NCBI GenBank assembly: GCA_035938215.1
Contig: DASZHC010000089.1
Span: 1 to 49,488 of the forward strand
Length of the DNA stretch: 49,488 bases
Source of the DNA: DASZHC01 sp035938215
GTDB lineage: Bacteria > Verrucomicrobiota > Verrucomicrobiia > Chthoniobacterales > JAFAMB01
Direction: 5' to 3'
Shown piece by piece: positions 32,794-40,748 of the stretch. The position numbers were made by a program, and so were the translations under genes. Position 1 is the stretch's first letter. Every line of letters begins with the position of its first letter. Under the pieces are notes generated by a model, which saw nothing but the letters and a program-made list of their open reading frames with translations, was not told the DNA's origin and made no database searches.

Positions 32794-32904
32794 TTATTCG
32801 CCCGCGCTAAGGGACGACAGAACGGCGGTCACACGAGGCGCCAAAGCGATTCCGATAAGGATCAGGGTGAAACCCAGATCCGACACAAGTTTGCCGATTT
32901 CCAT
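32794..32904 (-). CDS. Small hydrophobic peptide, 36 residues (first ORF of the peptide unit)
   Basis: A short ORF, MEIGKLVSDLGFTLILIGIA then a stretch ending LSSLSAGE. Residues ~8-30 are hydrophobic enough for one membrane helix. AAGG lies seven bases upstream of the ATG. It is the first ORF after a predicted sigma-70 promoter and ~150-nt folded leader. No family recognised. Membrane peptides of this size include small toxins and small subunits of membrane complexes; nothing here decides between these. Downstream, another hydrophobic frame (ending ILWVSTSQSNT near 32729) is open but lacks an ATG, GTG or TTG start. Confidence 0.5.
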   Translation of the reverse strand: MEIGKLVSDLGFTLILIGIALAPRVTAVLSSLSAGE

Positions 32905-33055
32905 ATATCTACCTTTCTCAAGTTATTGTTTACCTTTGAGAGATAGACCGGGAAACTCCTTGCGAAGCTTCCCGCTCGTTTTTCTCTCAGCATCCTGGAT
33001 CGGCAACCCCTAGCGAGGTGCTTTCCGGAATGCCCAGAGAAATGCTGTAGAAATC
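32905..33055 (-). ncRNA. Structured 5' leader with mutually exclusive helices (riboswitch or attenuator candidate)
   Basis: Minus strand. TGAGAGA (plus 32983-32989) can pair perfectly with TCTCTCA (32937-32943), enclosing a CGGGAA/TTCCCG stem (32969-32974 with 32949-32954). The overlapping segment TCTCAA (32936-32941) can instead pair perfectly with TTGAGA (32916-32921), which ends immediately before the AAGG ribosome-binding site. The two pairings exclude each other, as in translational switches. The 5' part of the leader has further short complementary stretches. No known riboswitch class could be assigned. The remaining bases 33090-33269 hold nothing recognisable. Confidence 0.5.
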
Positions 33056-33061
33056 TGCGCC

Positions 33062-33089
33062 ATGATAACACCGTTAACCGGCCAGTCAA
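33062..33089 (-). promoter_or_regulatory. Strong sigma-70-type promoter of the two-peptide unit
   Basis: Minus strand TTGACT (plus 33084-33089), a 16-bp spacer containing GTTAAC, and TATCAT (plus 33062-33067): five of six matches to each consensus hexamer. The expected start is near 33055, about 150 nt before the first ATG. Confidence 0.65.
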
Positions 33090-33269
33090 CTTAGAATTGC
33101 AAACCTCTTTTTCAATGAATCTTCGCTATCCCAACCCATTTTCTTCGCCCAATCACCACAGGATTATTTGGACAGAACATGCAATTATTGATAGAACTCC
33201 GCCCATGTCCGGCTCCCACTTGCCAAAATCGTCTAAGTCACTCAGAAGGAGGAGGTTTCCGATCGCCTC

Positions 33270-33695
33270 ATGAGATGGTGGACCCTGATCCTGCTCGTTG
33301 GACTCGCCGGCTCGGGCTTTGCTCGATTGGGAGATACCGAAAGCCAGCTCATCAAACGTTATGGAAAGCCGACCTCCGTTCGTCCGGGCGGTAAGTACGA
33401 CCCTTACTTCGAGAAACTGATCGATTTTGAAAAAGAAGGCATTGCGATCTCCTGCGGCCTCCATGCCGGTAAGTGCGTGACCATCGAGTACAAGAGAGAG
33501 AGAGGATTCAATTCGTTGGAGTTCGAAGGCTTTAAAGGCTTGAATCATGCCCCATCAGGCGTCGTCGTAGAACGCGGCGCTACGGCGCTGAAATTCACCT
33601 CGAAAAAGGATTATCAGGCGATTATCGCTGGCTCCGAGACAGGCATCAGGAGGATGCGCAAGAAGTCAGAGGCCCTTGAAAGAGGAAACCATTAG
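33270..33695 (+). CDS. Small secreted protein of unknown function
   Basis: A 141-residue protein beginning MRWWTLILLVGLAGSGFARL, a signal peptide with likely cleavage after Ala18, then LGDTESQLIKRYGKPTSVRP. This resembles the short module seen in several small Verrucomicrobial secreted proteins, in which a G-D-T-E-x-Q-L helix precedes R-Y-G-x-P. The mature part is basic and of mixed alpha/beta composition. Function is unknown. The final TAG stop overlaps by two bases the first bases of a MITE-like repeat (33694), so the C-terminus borders the element. Confidence 0.65.
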   Translation: MRWWTLILLVGLAGSGFARLGDTESQLIKRYGKPTSVRPGGKYDPYFEKLIDFEKEGIAISCGLHAGKCVTIEYKRERGFNSLEFEGFKGLNHAPSGVVVERGATALKFTSKKDYQAIIAGSETGIRRMRKKSEALERGNH

Positions 33696-33787
33696 AATTC
33701 TTGAAAAGCAAAACCGGTTGTAGATGAGCCAAGTTTTTTCCGCATGTATGCATCGATCCCCGGGTGGTTTTGCTTTTCAAGAATTCT
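33694..33787. repeat. 94-bp MITE-like hairpin element, copy 2
   Basis: Terminal inverted repeats of 22 bp: AGAATTCTTGAAAAGCAAAA plus CC at 33694, and the exact complement ending at 33787. Read on the minus strand it aligns over its whole length with copy 1 at 26661-26755, sharing both ends and the internal GAAAAAACTTGGCTCAT. At position 6 of the stem copy 1 has a C-G pair and copy 2 a T-A pair, a compensating change. Confidence 0.85.
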
Positions 33788-33805
33788 CAGTGGATACGTC
33801 GTCGT

Positions 33806-34579
33806 ATGCAGTTCACGGATCTACGCGGCAAAGTAGCAATTGTCACGGGAGCTAGCCGCTTAAGGGGAATAGGCGCAGCGATTTGCCGAGCCCTCGCTGC
33901 ACAAGGTTGTGCCATCTTCTTTACCGGCTACTCCAAATACGACGCGCTCGCGTTTCCCAAAGTGTCGACTACCAAGGATTCGGAGCATCTCGCTGCAGAA
34001 CTCCGCGGCATGGGGGTGCCTGTTGCGTTCATGGAGGTCGACTTGGCGCAACCAGATTGCGCTGTACGTATCTTGGAAACAGCTGAGCGTCTTCTCGGAG
34101 CGCCGTCTATCCTTGTAAACAACGCTGCCCATAGCGCGAAAGATGGATTCGAGAGGCTCGACGCTTCAGGTCTCGATGCGCACTACGCGGTAAACGTTCG
34201 TGGCGCGGCGCTCCTGTCTGTGGAATTCGCACGGCGATTTCCTTATGGGCGCGGAGGCCGGATTATCAATCTGACTTCGGGTCAGGAATGTGAGCCGTTG
34301 GCCGGCGAACTGGCGTATGCAGCCACAAAAGGGGCCATTTCCGCCTTTACTCGTTCCTTAGCCAAGGAAGTGGCGTGCAAAGGCATCAGTGTAAACGCGG
34401 TCGATCCAGGGCCAACCGATACTGGCTGGATGTCTGATGAATTTAAAAGCCGATTGATCGGCTCCAATGCGAACGGTCGGGTCGGACTGCCGGAGGACGC
34501 AGCCCGACTAGTCGTATTCCTCGCCAGTGAAGCCGCAGATCAGCTGAGCGGCGAGGTAATTCACGCTCGAGGAATCTGA
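33806..34579 (+). CDS. SDR-family oxidoreductase (3-oxoacyl-ACP reductase-like)
   Basis: A 257-residue short-chain dehydrogenase. Cofactor-binding motif VAIVTGASRLRGIGAAICRA (a variant with two extra residues in the TGxxxGxG loop), ILVNNAAHS, the catalytic Ser in NLTSGQE, and YAATKGAISAFTRSLAKEVA with Tyr and Lys of YxxxK; then VDPGPTDTGWM. The Rossmann fold and motifs are intact, so NAD(P)-dependent oxidoreduction is expected. Substrate unknown; FabG-like or antibiotic-biosynthesis-type relatives are possible. The ATG at 33806 is preferred since the frame upstream runs into the MITE at 33694-33787. Confidence 0.85.
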   Translation: MQFTDLRGKVAIVTGASRLRGIGAAICRALAAQGCAIFFTGYSKYDALAFPKVSTTKDSEHLAAELRGMGVPVAFMEVDLAQPDCAVRILETAERLLGAPSILVNNAAHSAKDGFERLDASGLDAHYAVNVRGAALLSVEFARRFPYGRGGRIINLTSGQECEPLAGELAYAATKGAISAFTRSLAKEVACKGISVNAVDPGPTDTGWMSDEFKSRLIGSNANGRVGLPEDAARLVVFLASEAADQLSGEVIHARGI

Positions 34580-34654
34580 CAAACGCTCGATAGCCGATTT
34601 GTCATTCGCGTCGGAATCGATATTAATTCTAGCTTTCCCTATCGGAGCGAAAAA

Positions 34655-35149
34655 ATGACCAATTTTATGACTAAAGCGCTTCTCTTTCTTCTCGCCACGG
34701 TTCTGCTTACCGATCTTCCGGCAGCCACACCGTCGCTGCCCGCGGCTCCCTCGAAATATGTAACAGACTACGCTGGTGTGCTGAGGGCAGGCACCGCGGA
34801 TCGGCTGAGCAGCCAACTTGCCGACTTCGATCATCGAACTGGCGAGGAGTTGATCATCGTTATCTATCCGAATATTCCGAAAGGAGTTTCCATAGGTGAC
34901 TATGCGCAGCAATTGTACGAGGCATGGAAGATTGGCAAGCGCGGCAAAGATACCGGTGCCCTCCTTCTGATCGCCACGCAGGAGCACCAGGGTCGTATTC
35001 ATTCAGGTCGGGGACTTCAGGCAAAACTCACCGAAGACGCTTGTAATAGAATCTTTACCAACAGAGTTGCGCCTCACCTTGATGCGAACGACTACGACGG
35101 AGCCTGCAGGGCTGCCGCGAACGCTCTGATTGAGGCTGCGTCGCGGTAG
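34655..35149 (+). CDS. Secreted TPM-domain protein (YgcG/Psb32-like)
   Basis: A 164-residue protein: signal peptide in the first ~24 residues (FLLATVLLTDLPAATP), then a TPM domain (VTDYAGVLRAGTADRLSSQL, RTGEELIIVIYPNIPKG, GDYAQQLYEAWKIG, DTGALLLIATQEHQGRIHSG, APHLDANDYDGACRAAANAL). TPM domains occur in photosystem II repair protein Psb32 and in bacterial YgcG-type proteins; some have weak phosphatase activity. Unlike many bacterial members it lacks a C-terminal membrane helix or Gly-rich tail, so it is probably soluble in the periplasm. Confidence 0.8.
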   Translation: MTNFMTKALLFLLATVLLTDLPAATPSLPAAPSKYVTDYAGVLRAGTADRLSSQLADFDHRTGEELIIVIYPNIPKGVSIGDYAQQLYEAWKIGKRGKDTGALLLIATQEHQGRIHSGRGLQAKLTEDACNRIFTNRVAPHLDANDYDGACRAAANALIEAASR

Positions 35150-35153
35150 CCGG

Positions 35154-35200
35154 CTAGCGTTTACAAATACCTGCAAATCTGTGACTTGTGCAAGGAACTT
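35154..35200 (+). repeat. 47-bp CTAG-starting repeat, family R, copy 1
   Basis: Begins CTAGCGTTTACAAATACCTG five bases after the TPM gene stop and ends ACTTGTGCAAGGAACTT. A second copy with the same start, middle and identical 17-bp end lies at 39468-39515, where it interrupts a receiver-domain frame. Confidence 0.65.
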
Positions 35201-35296
35201 CGGATCGGCCGGTGTACAAGCGCGCTAGGGGCAGATCTCCATAAGGATTAACTTAAGCGATGCAGAGTGCACAACTGCGCTGCTATGCATCGCAGT

Positions 35297-37021
35297 TCAG
35301 CGCTCAGCGTCGTTGATCGGAGTCGCGCTGAGCGTGCGGTCTAAGAAGGCGTCAAAGTCTCCCTTGAATTTCTCACGCGAGCTTTTGTCGATGTAAACCA
35401 TGTGCCCACTCTCGTAAAAAGTGAGTTCAATATTGTCGCGGACAGCAGGATCCAAGTTCATTCCATGGACAACACTCTCCGCGGCGAAGTAGGGAGTTGC
35501 GAGGTCAAAATAACTGCAGCAAACCCAAACTTTGAGATACCGGTTTCTACTCATTGCCTCCTTCAAATTAGCAGCCACGTCGAGGTATTTATTCTCCGCC
35601 AGCGTCCATGGATTAACTTCCGCAATCGTTTCATATGGGAGATCAGTTTCAAACTTCAGTTCCCGTCTTACATAGTCGTTGAACGCCGAAGTAAAAGGCC
35701 CGTTTACCGCCTGACCGCTCGGATCAAACTCTTGACGGTCTGTGCCAGGATATAGACGAATTCCGGTGAATCGGCTGTCAAATCGTCCGATCGAACGGCT
35801 TTGATCCTTCAAAAGATCATTGACAAACCGGCCATCTGTCTCTCGCAACGCCAATTGTTTGAGATAGTTCGCACTGAGACCGGTTAATCGCGCCAACTCG
35901 TTGGCGACACGATCCTGGTCTGGCTGAGGAAGCGCGTCTCCGCGGGAGAGAGCGAGAAGGTAGTCGTTCCTGGCGAACGATTCTGCCTTGTTCAACACTT
36001 CCCTCAGCGGCATACTCAGCAGATCCGAAGAGAGCTTATTGTGGTACCACGCGCTTGCGGTATAGGTAGGCAAATAGAGTGCATAAGGAACATCATTTCC
36101 CGAGGCAAAATCGATCGTTTGAAAATTCAGTACGGAACTGATCAAAACAATCCCGTTTACATATAATCCATAGCGATCCTGCAGATAATCGCTCAGACCC
36201 GCCGCGCGCGTTGCTCCATAGCTTTCGCCGGCAATTATTTTCGGCGATGACCATCGCTCGTACCGGGTCGTCCAGAGCCGAATAAAATCACCCACATTCG
36301 CAACGTCCTGCTTATATCCATGGAACTGTTTTGCATCTTCCCCGGGCGCAGGCCGGCTGTAGCCGGTCGACACAGGGTCGATGAAAACAAGATCGGTCTT
36401 GTCGAGCCAAGTTGATTCATTATCGACAAATTTGACGGGCGGGGGAAGCGTCTCACCGCGGTCCGACAATAAAACACGCCGGGGACCCAGTCCCCCCATG
36501 TGGAGCCAAACAGAGGAGGAGCCGGGACCACCATTGAAAGCAAATGTCACAGGCCTCATCGAGGCGTCCGCAACTCCATTCAAGAGGTAGGCTACAAAGA
36601 ATATCGCTGCCTTTGGTTTTCCTTTGGCGAGATCCAGCTGGGAACGAGCGTTCTGCTTGCCGGAATCCTTCTCGCTTTCTGCGGCACCGCGCGCGTCCTC
36701 TTTCGTATCACGTAGAAGGAGATAACCGGTAATCGTCTTGTAACTAAGCGTTTTGCCGCCCGGCAAGGTAACCGCATGTTCCGTAGTGACCGGCAGCGGC
36801 GGCTGCAAATCCCCTTTTTCAACTTTTTCGGTTTCTTCCTTTTTTGCCTCTTTTCCTCCCTTGTCGTCTCTCTCCGCTTTGTTTTCCTGTGGAGTCGGAC
36901 TCTCTCTCACCTCTTCATCCGATGCTTTCAAATCGGGAGACGCTCCGAACGCAAATTTCGCAACCAGGGCTAACAACAAAAAAATGAAGGGCCTGCGGAG
37001 AAACAATGAATCAATCGTCAT
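35297..37021 (-). CDS. Secreted S10-family serine carboxypeptidase-like protein
   Basis: A 574-residue protein with a signal peptide (~1-26, FIFLLLALVAKFAFGA), a charged Lys/Glu-rich spacer to ~80, and an alpha/beta-hydrolase peptidase S10 domain: FAFNGGPGSSSVWLHMGGLG, the nucleophile motif AGESYGATRAAGL, a catalytic Asp in YFDLATPYFAAE and His in ESGHMVYID. All triad residues are present. Such enzymes remove C-terminal residues; bacterial members of this length are commonly secreted or outer-membrane associated. The gene stands alone between a repeat-rich gap and the TPM gene. Confidence 0.88.
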   Translation of the reverse strand: MTIDSLFLRRPFIFLLLALVAKFAFGASPDLKASDEEVRESPTPQENKAERDDKGGKEAKKEETEKVEKGDLQPPLPVTTEHAVTLPGGKTLSYKTITGYLLLRDTKEDARGAAESEKDSGKQNARSQLDLAKGKPKAAIFFVAYLLNGVADASMRPVTFAFNGGPGSSSVWLHMGGLGPRRVLLSDRGETLPPPVKFVDNESTWLDKTDLVFIDPVSTGYSRPAPGEDAKQFHGYKQDVANVGDFIRLWTTRYERWSSPKIIAGESYGATRAAGLSDYLQDRYGLYVNGIVLISSVLNFQTIDFASGNDVPYALYLPTYTASAWYHNKLSSDLLSMPLREVLNKAESFARNDYLLALSRGDALPQPDQDRVANELARLTGLSANYLKQLALRETDGRFVNDLLKDQSRSIGRFDSRFTGIRLYPGTDRQEFDPSGQAVNGPFTSAFNDYVRRELKFETDLPYETIAEVNPWTLAENKYLDVAANLKEAMSRNRYLKVWVCCSYFDLATPYFAAESVVHGMNLDPAVRDNIELTFYESGHMVYIDKSSREKFKGDFDAFLDRTLSATPINDAER

Positions 37022-37159
37022 AGATAGGTTGTGTCAGAGAGAAAGCTACATTCCCGTCAAAGATAAAGGAGCGCGAAACTCTCCGCTCTCCAAGCACAAT
37101 GTAGTCGTTTCTCGGCTCTGAATCGATACGTAAGGAGAAGCTTCTACGGAGATGCAGAT

Positions 37160-37362
37160 CGATTTAGATATGCTCGTCGCTCGCGCCTTGAAAAACAGCC
37201 AACTGACCCGCGGCGAAAGACATGCTATTTCGGGGACAGGACACCAGGGCCAAAGCGCGGCTTTGATGCCAGCTCGGCTTTGACATCCAGACAGCAGAAA
37301 AGCGGCGAACTAAAGTGTGCAAACAGACGAATCAGAACGGCCGCCTCGGAGATCCGGCCCTC
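37160..37362. repeat. Repeat-rich gap: CTAG-family copy F and a half REP arm
   Basis: The 37022-37362 gap holds, on the minus strand, CCCCGAAATAGCATG, then GGGTCAGTTGGCTGTTTTTC, AAGGCGCGAGCG and a CATATC tail. These are the same blocks as copies A and E but in a different order, suggesting nested or rearranged elements. Close to the next gene, CGCCTCGGAGAT followed by CCCT (37350 region) matches an arm of the REP-like hairpin at 16603-16698. Confidence 0.6.
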
Positions 37363-38058
37363 ATGACAATTCCTCCTCCTCCGTCCTTCCCACTCGCAAA
37401 AGACCGCTTGTCGCAGCCTTTGCAGCTTGAGCTTGACTTGACGCTAAGTGAAAAGATTTATTCAGACATCGATCTTTCAACGCAAAACTTTCAGGAATTC
37501 TGCGCGATCTTGGGCGAGTTCGCTCTGCCTAGAGCAATCGTGGATTTCGAGCGAAGCGCCTTTGTGGCTTGGAATCCGAGATTTCTTGAGCGAACGGGAT
37601 CTGCCGAAGATGAAATCAAATCGGCTAAGCCGTTGGAGTTGCTAGCATTTGACGAGCCTTGGCTTCCACTTTCTGACGAGAATGATGTGGGGAAGGCGGA
37701 ATTCATCTCCTGCTCTGTCCGGCGCCCTTTTGGCGCCGACCCGGTACCGGGGTATATCGTCAGATCGCAGACCAGGATCGGTTATGTGATGCTGGACGCT
37801 TTCGCTTCGCCATCGGGTCAATTCGATCAGGGGCGGATTGTGGGCCGGGAGGAAGAACGAAACCGAATTATTAAAGCCTATCATGAGGAGGTTTCTTCTT
37901 CGATGATAGCAGCTTTGTTCCTGGTCGAAACGGCGAAGAGCGAACTGGAAGAGGCGGGATTACCGCAAGTCGAGGCCGTTTCTAAAGCTTCAGAAAAGCT
38001 CACAGAAACGGCGCAGAAAATAGCTGACGTACTGACAAGTCCGGAGGGAAACGAGTGA
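37363..38058 (+). CDS. PAS-like plus HisKA_3-like phosphotransfer protein lacking an ATPase domain (copy 1)
   Basis: A 231-residue protein starting MTIPPPPSFPLAKDRLSQPL. Residues ~45-150 resemble a PAS sensor fold (FALPRAIVDFERSAFVAWNP, FLERTGSAEDEIKS). Residues ~155-225 resemble the dimerisation helix pair of NarX-type histidine kinases (REEERNRIIKAYHEEVSSSM), with a His-Glu at the usual phosphorylation position. The protein stops where a HATPase_c domain should follow. The start is placed after a repeat fragment; an upstream ATG at 37315 would add 16 residues from repeat DNA. Convergent with a lone receiver protein. Function is unclear: phosphotransfer or partner for a separate ATPase. Confidence 0.6.
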   Translation: MTIPPPPSFPLAKDRLSQPLQLELDLTLSEKIYSDIDLSTQNFQEFCAILGEFALPRAIVDFERSAFVAWNPRFLERTGSAEDEIKSAKPLELLAFDEPWLPLSDENDVGKAEFISCSVRRPFGADPVPGYIVRSQTRIGYVMLDAFASPSGQFDQGRIVGREEERNRIIKAYHEEVSSSMIAALFLVETAKSELEEAGLPQVEAVSKASEKLTETAQKIADVLTSPEGNE

Positions 38059-38122
38059 GCTCGAAGCCCCCTCTTCTCCAGGAACTGGTGGGTGGATGCT
38101 CTTGAGCCGCTGGAGAGGCATG

Positions 38123-38524
38123 TTATTTTTCGACCACTTTTAAGATAGTCTCTACTAGCTCGGCTGGACCGAACGGCTTCGGCAAGCACGCCTGGAAACC
38201 GGCATGAAGTACGCGCGCGCGATCTGCGCGAGTCACCAACGCGGTCATAGCGATAACTGGTACGTCGCCTCCGGCATCAGGTCCAAGGCTTCGGATGTCG
38301 CCTAGCAAGCCGAACCCATCTTGTCCTGGCATCACAATATCAGACAACACAATATTTGGGCGATAAGTCTTGACGGCCTCGAGGCCTTCCAACGCATTCC
38401 TTGCCGCAACGACTTTTGCACCCAAGCGACTCAAGAAGGCACCCAAATACCCTCGTATCTCGTCGTGATCTTCCACAACAACGATCATAAGATTGCTGAA
38501 ACGATTGGGCGACATAAAGGCCAT
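38123..38524 (-). CDS. Single-domain response regulator (CheY-like)
   Basis: A 133-residue receiver domain with no output domain: the acidic pocket VVVEDHDEIRGYL, phospho-acceptor Asp in NIVLSDIVMPGQDGFGLL, the conserved Thr in AMTALVTRADRA and Lys in ACLPKPFGPAEL. The set is complete, so it should be phosphorylated. It may start a few residues later at the internal Met before IVVVEDHDE. The nearby PAS-HisKA_3-like protein is a possible partner by position only. Confidence 0.9.
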   Translation of the reverse strand: MAFMSPNRFSNLMIVVVEDHDEIRGYLGAFLSRLGAKVVAARNALEGLEAVKTYRPNIVLSDIVMPGQDGFGLLGDIRSLGPDAGGDVPVIAMTALVTRADRARVLHAGFQACLPKPFGPAELVETILKVVEK

Positions 38525-38804
38525 CCTACGATGACATGCGATCGTCTAGTTCGCATGCATCGCCCTTATCGGCCTTCAGGCAAGCTTCGAAATGGCAAAA
38601 GAAGATCCAATAACGGCTGAGACAGCAATTTTTCTCAATTTTTTTGCAATTATTGTCTGCGCCTGGGGTTCGCCTGCACACAGGTGGCGCGATGGCTTCA
38701 GCAATTAAAGCGCTGTTGAGCCCTCGGGCAGCGTCGCCCTCTCCGCCGCCGACAAGGCGTACTCGGGTTGAGTCTTCAACCACTTTTCCCAGGTCGTCGC
38801 GCGC

Positions 38805-39311
38805 TCATTTCCTCGCATCGAAGGTTCGGCGCCACATTCCGGCCAGTGTATTGAAGGTCTTTAAAACGACCTTGTCGACGGCAGATCTTCGGTGGCTTGC
38901 CAGCCGTACCGAGTACGTTCGGTGTCTTCGAATTGTATTCGTCGTTTTTACCTTAGCGATTGGCGGTCCCTCCGTAGCCTTACGACTTAGTGGCTGTTGA
39001 ATCGGCGGGCTAAGAGCCTCGATTGAAGATGTAGTGGATTCAGAGTGAGTCTCCGGCAGGGCAACAGCCGTTACGGACTGAGGGCGTACTTCTGGAGCCG
39101 ATTCAGCCCGAGGTTCCAAGCCGGCGGTCGGAGTGGTGGCGAGCACAGGGGCATGTGTCTCATTCGCCAGGAGTTGATTTGCACTTCTACCGAAAAGAAC
39201 AATGGAGAAGCAAATTGAGGCTAGCAAAATCAAGAAGCCAAAAACCCAAAGCCAGTCGCTTGACGCGAATTTTCCCTGACTTGCGTTTTCCAGACTTGAA
39301 CTCATGTCCAC
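38805..39311 (-). CDS. Single-pass membrane protein of unknown function
   Basis: A 168-residue frame with a short polar N-terminus, one transmembrane helix at about 20-42 (WLWVFGFLILLASICFSIVL), a Pro/Thr/Ser/Glu-rich disordered middle, and a basic C-terminus (TIRRHRTYSVRLASHRRSAV). No family recognised. The topology suggests an inner-membrane protein with a periplasmic tail. The 280 bp between it and the downstream receiver gene (38525-38804) contain an open frame (38526-38783) with no support. Confidence 0.5.
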   Translation of the reverse strand: MDMSSSLENASQGKFASSDWLWVFGFLILLASICFSIVLFGRSANQLLANETHAPVLATTPTAGLEPRAESAPEVRPQSVTAVALPETHSESTTSSIEALSPPIQQPLSRKATEGPPIAKVKTTNTIRRHRTYSVRLASHRRSAVDKVVLKTFNTLAGMWRRTFDARK

Positions 39312-39467
39312 TCCGATTTATCAGGGCATCATCAAATCACAGATTCTCAATTTTCGAAATCAGGCTTTGCCCTGAGCATCTCGCGCAATCCGGCGGAGGC
39401 CCCAGTAAACCTCGCAGGCCCCCGCGCGAGCACGCCCTGTGCGGCTGAACGAACCAACAAGGCCTGG

Positions 39468-39515
39468 CTAGTGCTTCAAAAATACCTGTGGTTATGTTAC
39501 TTGTGCAAGGAACTT
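39468..39515 (+). repeat. 48-bp CTAG-starting repeat, family R, copy 2
   Basis: CTAGTGCTTCAAAAATACCT at its start and ACTTGTGCAAGGAACTT at its end, the same architecture as 35154-35200. It abuts the broken receiver domain at 39516-39669, whose frame runs straight into it. Confidence 0.65.
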
Positions 39516-39669
39516 GAAAATGGAGCTGCAGGTCGGTCAACAGCAGATCGAATGGCTTTTCCGCGTTGGTAGCCAAGGCAAGTGCCTCTTGGACATTCCG
39601 GGCCGAGTCAGTCCGATGACCGAGACCGCGGAGAAATAGTTCCAGCATCGGCAGAGAGGGTAGGCGCAT
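39516..39669 (-). pseudogene. Fragment of a response-regulator receiver domain
   Basis: The minus-strand frame reads PMLELFLRGLGHRTDSARNV, then QEALALATNAEKPFDLLLTDLQL, i.e. helix 1 to the phospho-acceptor Asp of a receiver domain. The beginning (the V-D-D acidic pocket) is missing or shifted out of frame upstream of 39669, and the sequence after the Asp is replaced by repeat DNA at 39515. What remains cannot make a functional receiver, so I call it a remnant. Confidence 0.6.
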
Positions 39670-39765
39670 CGGCCAAGCTTACAATCATGTTGCAAGCAAA
39701 GGAAAGAAATTTGGGCTGTGGACGCAATGAGCAAATTCGGCTTCAATGTCGAAATAGCAATATCT

Positions 39766-39955
39766 TTCGTTGCGATCAAAATGGGCCGCCGGCAAGGCGG
39801 TCCGAGCCGGACTGGCGTTAGAGGGCGCATCCCGCTCCACTTTCTAATAATCCTGGTACTCTCGCTCTCTGGGGCGGCATGAAAGTGGGGCGGGACGTAA
39901 CCGAGGAGCAACGCAGCCGCCGGCCCATTTTCATCGCAACCCTATGGGCCGCGGC
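39766..39955. repeat. Palindromic MITE-like element, copy 2
   Basis: Related to 24272-24506. The core ATCCCGCTCCACTTTC (39829) and GAAAGTGGGGCGGGAC (ending 39895) are the same arms in opposite orientation. Flanking blocks GATCAAAATGGGCCGCCGGC on the left and CCGGCCCATTTTCATCGCAA on the right pair with each other. A GGCCAGTTGGCTGTTTTTC block follows. The rest of the 39670-40358 gap shows no recognisable gene. Confidence 0.7.
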
Positions 39956-40358
39956 CAGTTGGCTGTTTTTCCGCGAGGCTCGGGCGCCCCTCGCTCGGTC
40001 GACGAAGGCGCCGACACGATCACGTCTCGCCATGAAATACCCAAGGTGGGAGCCCGTGCGTGAATCATGCGCGCCAGGGATCTGTGGCGGGGGGTTGCCC
40101 GGTGATGGGTATTCAAACGGCAGATTATCGCGATGGAGGCAATCACCGATTCAAAACCGCCAAAGAGAGAGAAGGAATGACAGCGCACTACAATGTATTT
40201 TCAGATGCAGCCTCGACAAACGGCAACTCTTTCTGCTACGTCCAGAAGGCACGTTCAAAACGATCTTCTGCAAAGCTGGGTCCACACCAAATCCCTGCCT
40301 AGCCCCGCGGCCCGCCGGGAGCGACTTGAATGGTGAAGCTCAGACTTTTGTAAGGCTC

Positions 40359-40748
40359 ATGAAAGGTGATTCAGGCGTGGTTCTTGCCGGGCGACTCCTG
40401 GCCAAAGCGGCACCTTCCTTTTATAGATCGACACGCGTCCCAAAACAGGAGCTCGCCCGAACTCTTAGCGCAATCTCCATTTATCTCGCCGAAATCGCGG
40501 AAGCTTTGCGGTTCGGGGGTTCTCCGGTTCCATCCTCGGCGCAGCTTCGGGCGAAAACCATCACCTTGATCATTGTTGCGCGTGAAGCAGTGCCCGAGGA
40601 GGTTGTCCGGGAAATCGCTCGTCAGTTAGTCTACTGCTCAAGATTTCTGGTTCTGTTTGACGACGGTCATCCGTCAGTTGACGCAGCATCCGAGTACGAG
40701 GCCGTGTCGAAGATATTCAAAAATGTTTCGGAACGGCTAGCCAGTTAA
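40359..40748 (+). CDS. Hypothetical protein
   Basis: A frame of 129 residues from the ATG at 40359 (MKGDSGVVLAGRLLAKAAPS). The C-terminal half has alternating helix and strand character (AKTITLIIVAREAVPEEVVR, IARQLVYCSRFLVLFDDGHP). No family is recognised. The frame is open further upstream to 39879, but that part overlaps a repeat element. No close neighbour on the plus strand supports an operon. The coding call is tentative. Confidence 0.35.
   Translation: MKGDSGVVLAGRLLAKAAPSFYRSTRVPKQELARTLSAISIYLAEIAEALRFGGSPVPSSAQLRAKTITLIIVAREAVPEEVVREIARQLVYCSRFLVLFDDGHPSVDAASEYEAVSKIFKNVSERLAS

Noticed and set aside
32905..33055. Assignment of the leader to TPP or ykkC-type riboswitches
   Set aside because: Short pieces (CTAGGGGTTGCC, GCTGAGAGAAAAAC) look like parts of both consensus sequences, but the second halves that define each class are missing; a covariance search is needed.
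38526..38783. An 85-codon minus-strand frame upstream of the receiver gene
   Set aside because: No ribosome-binding site, odd Cys-rich low-complexity composition and no recognisable fold.
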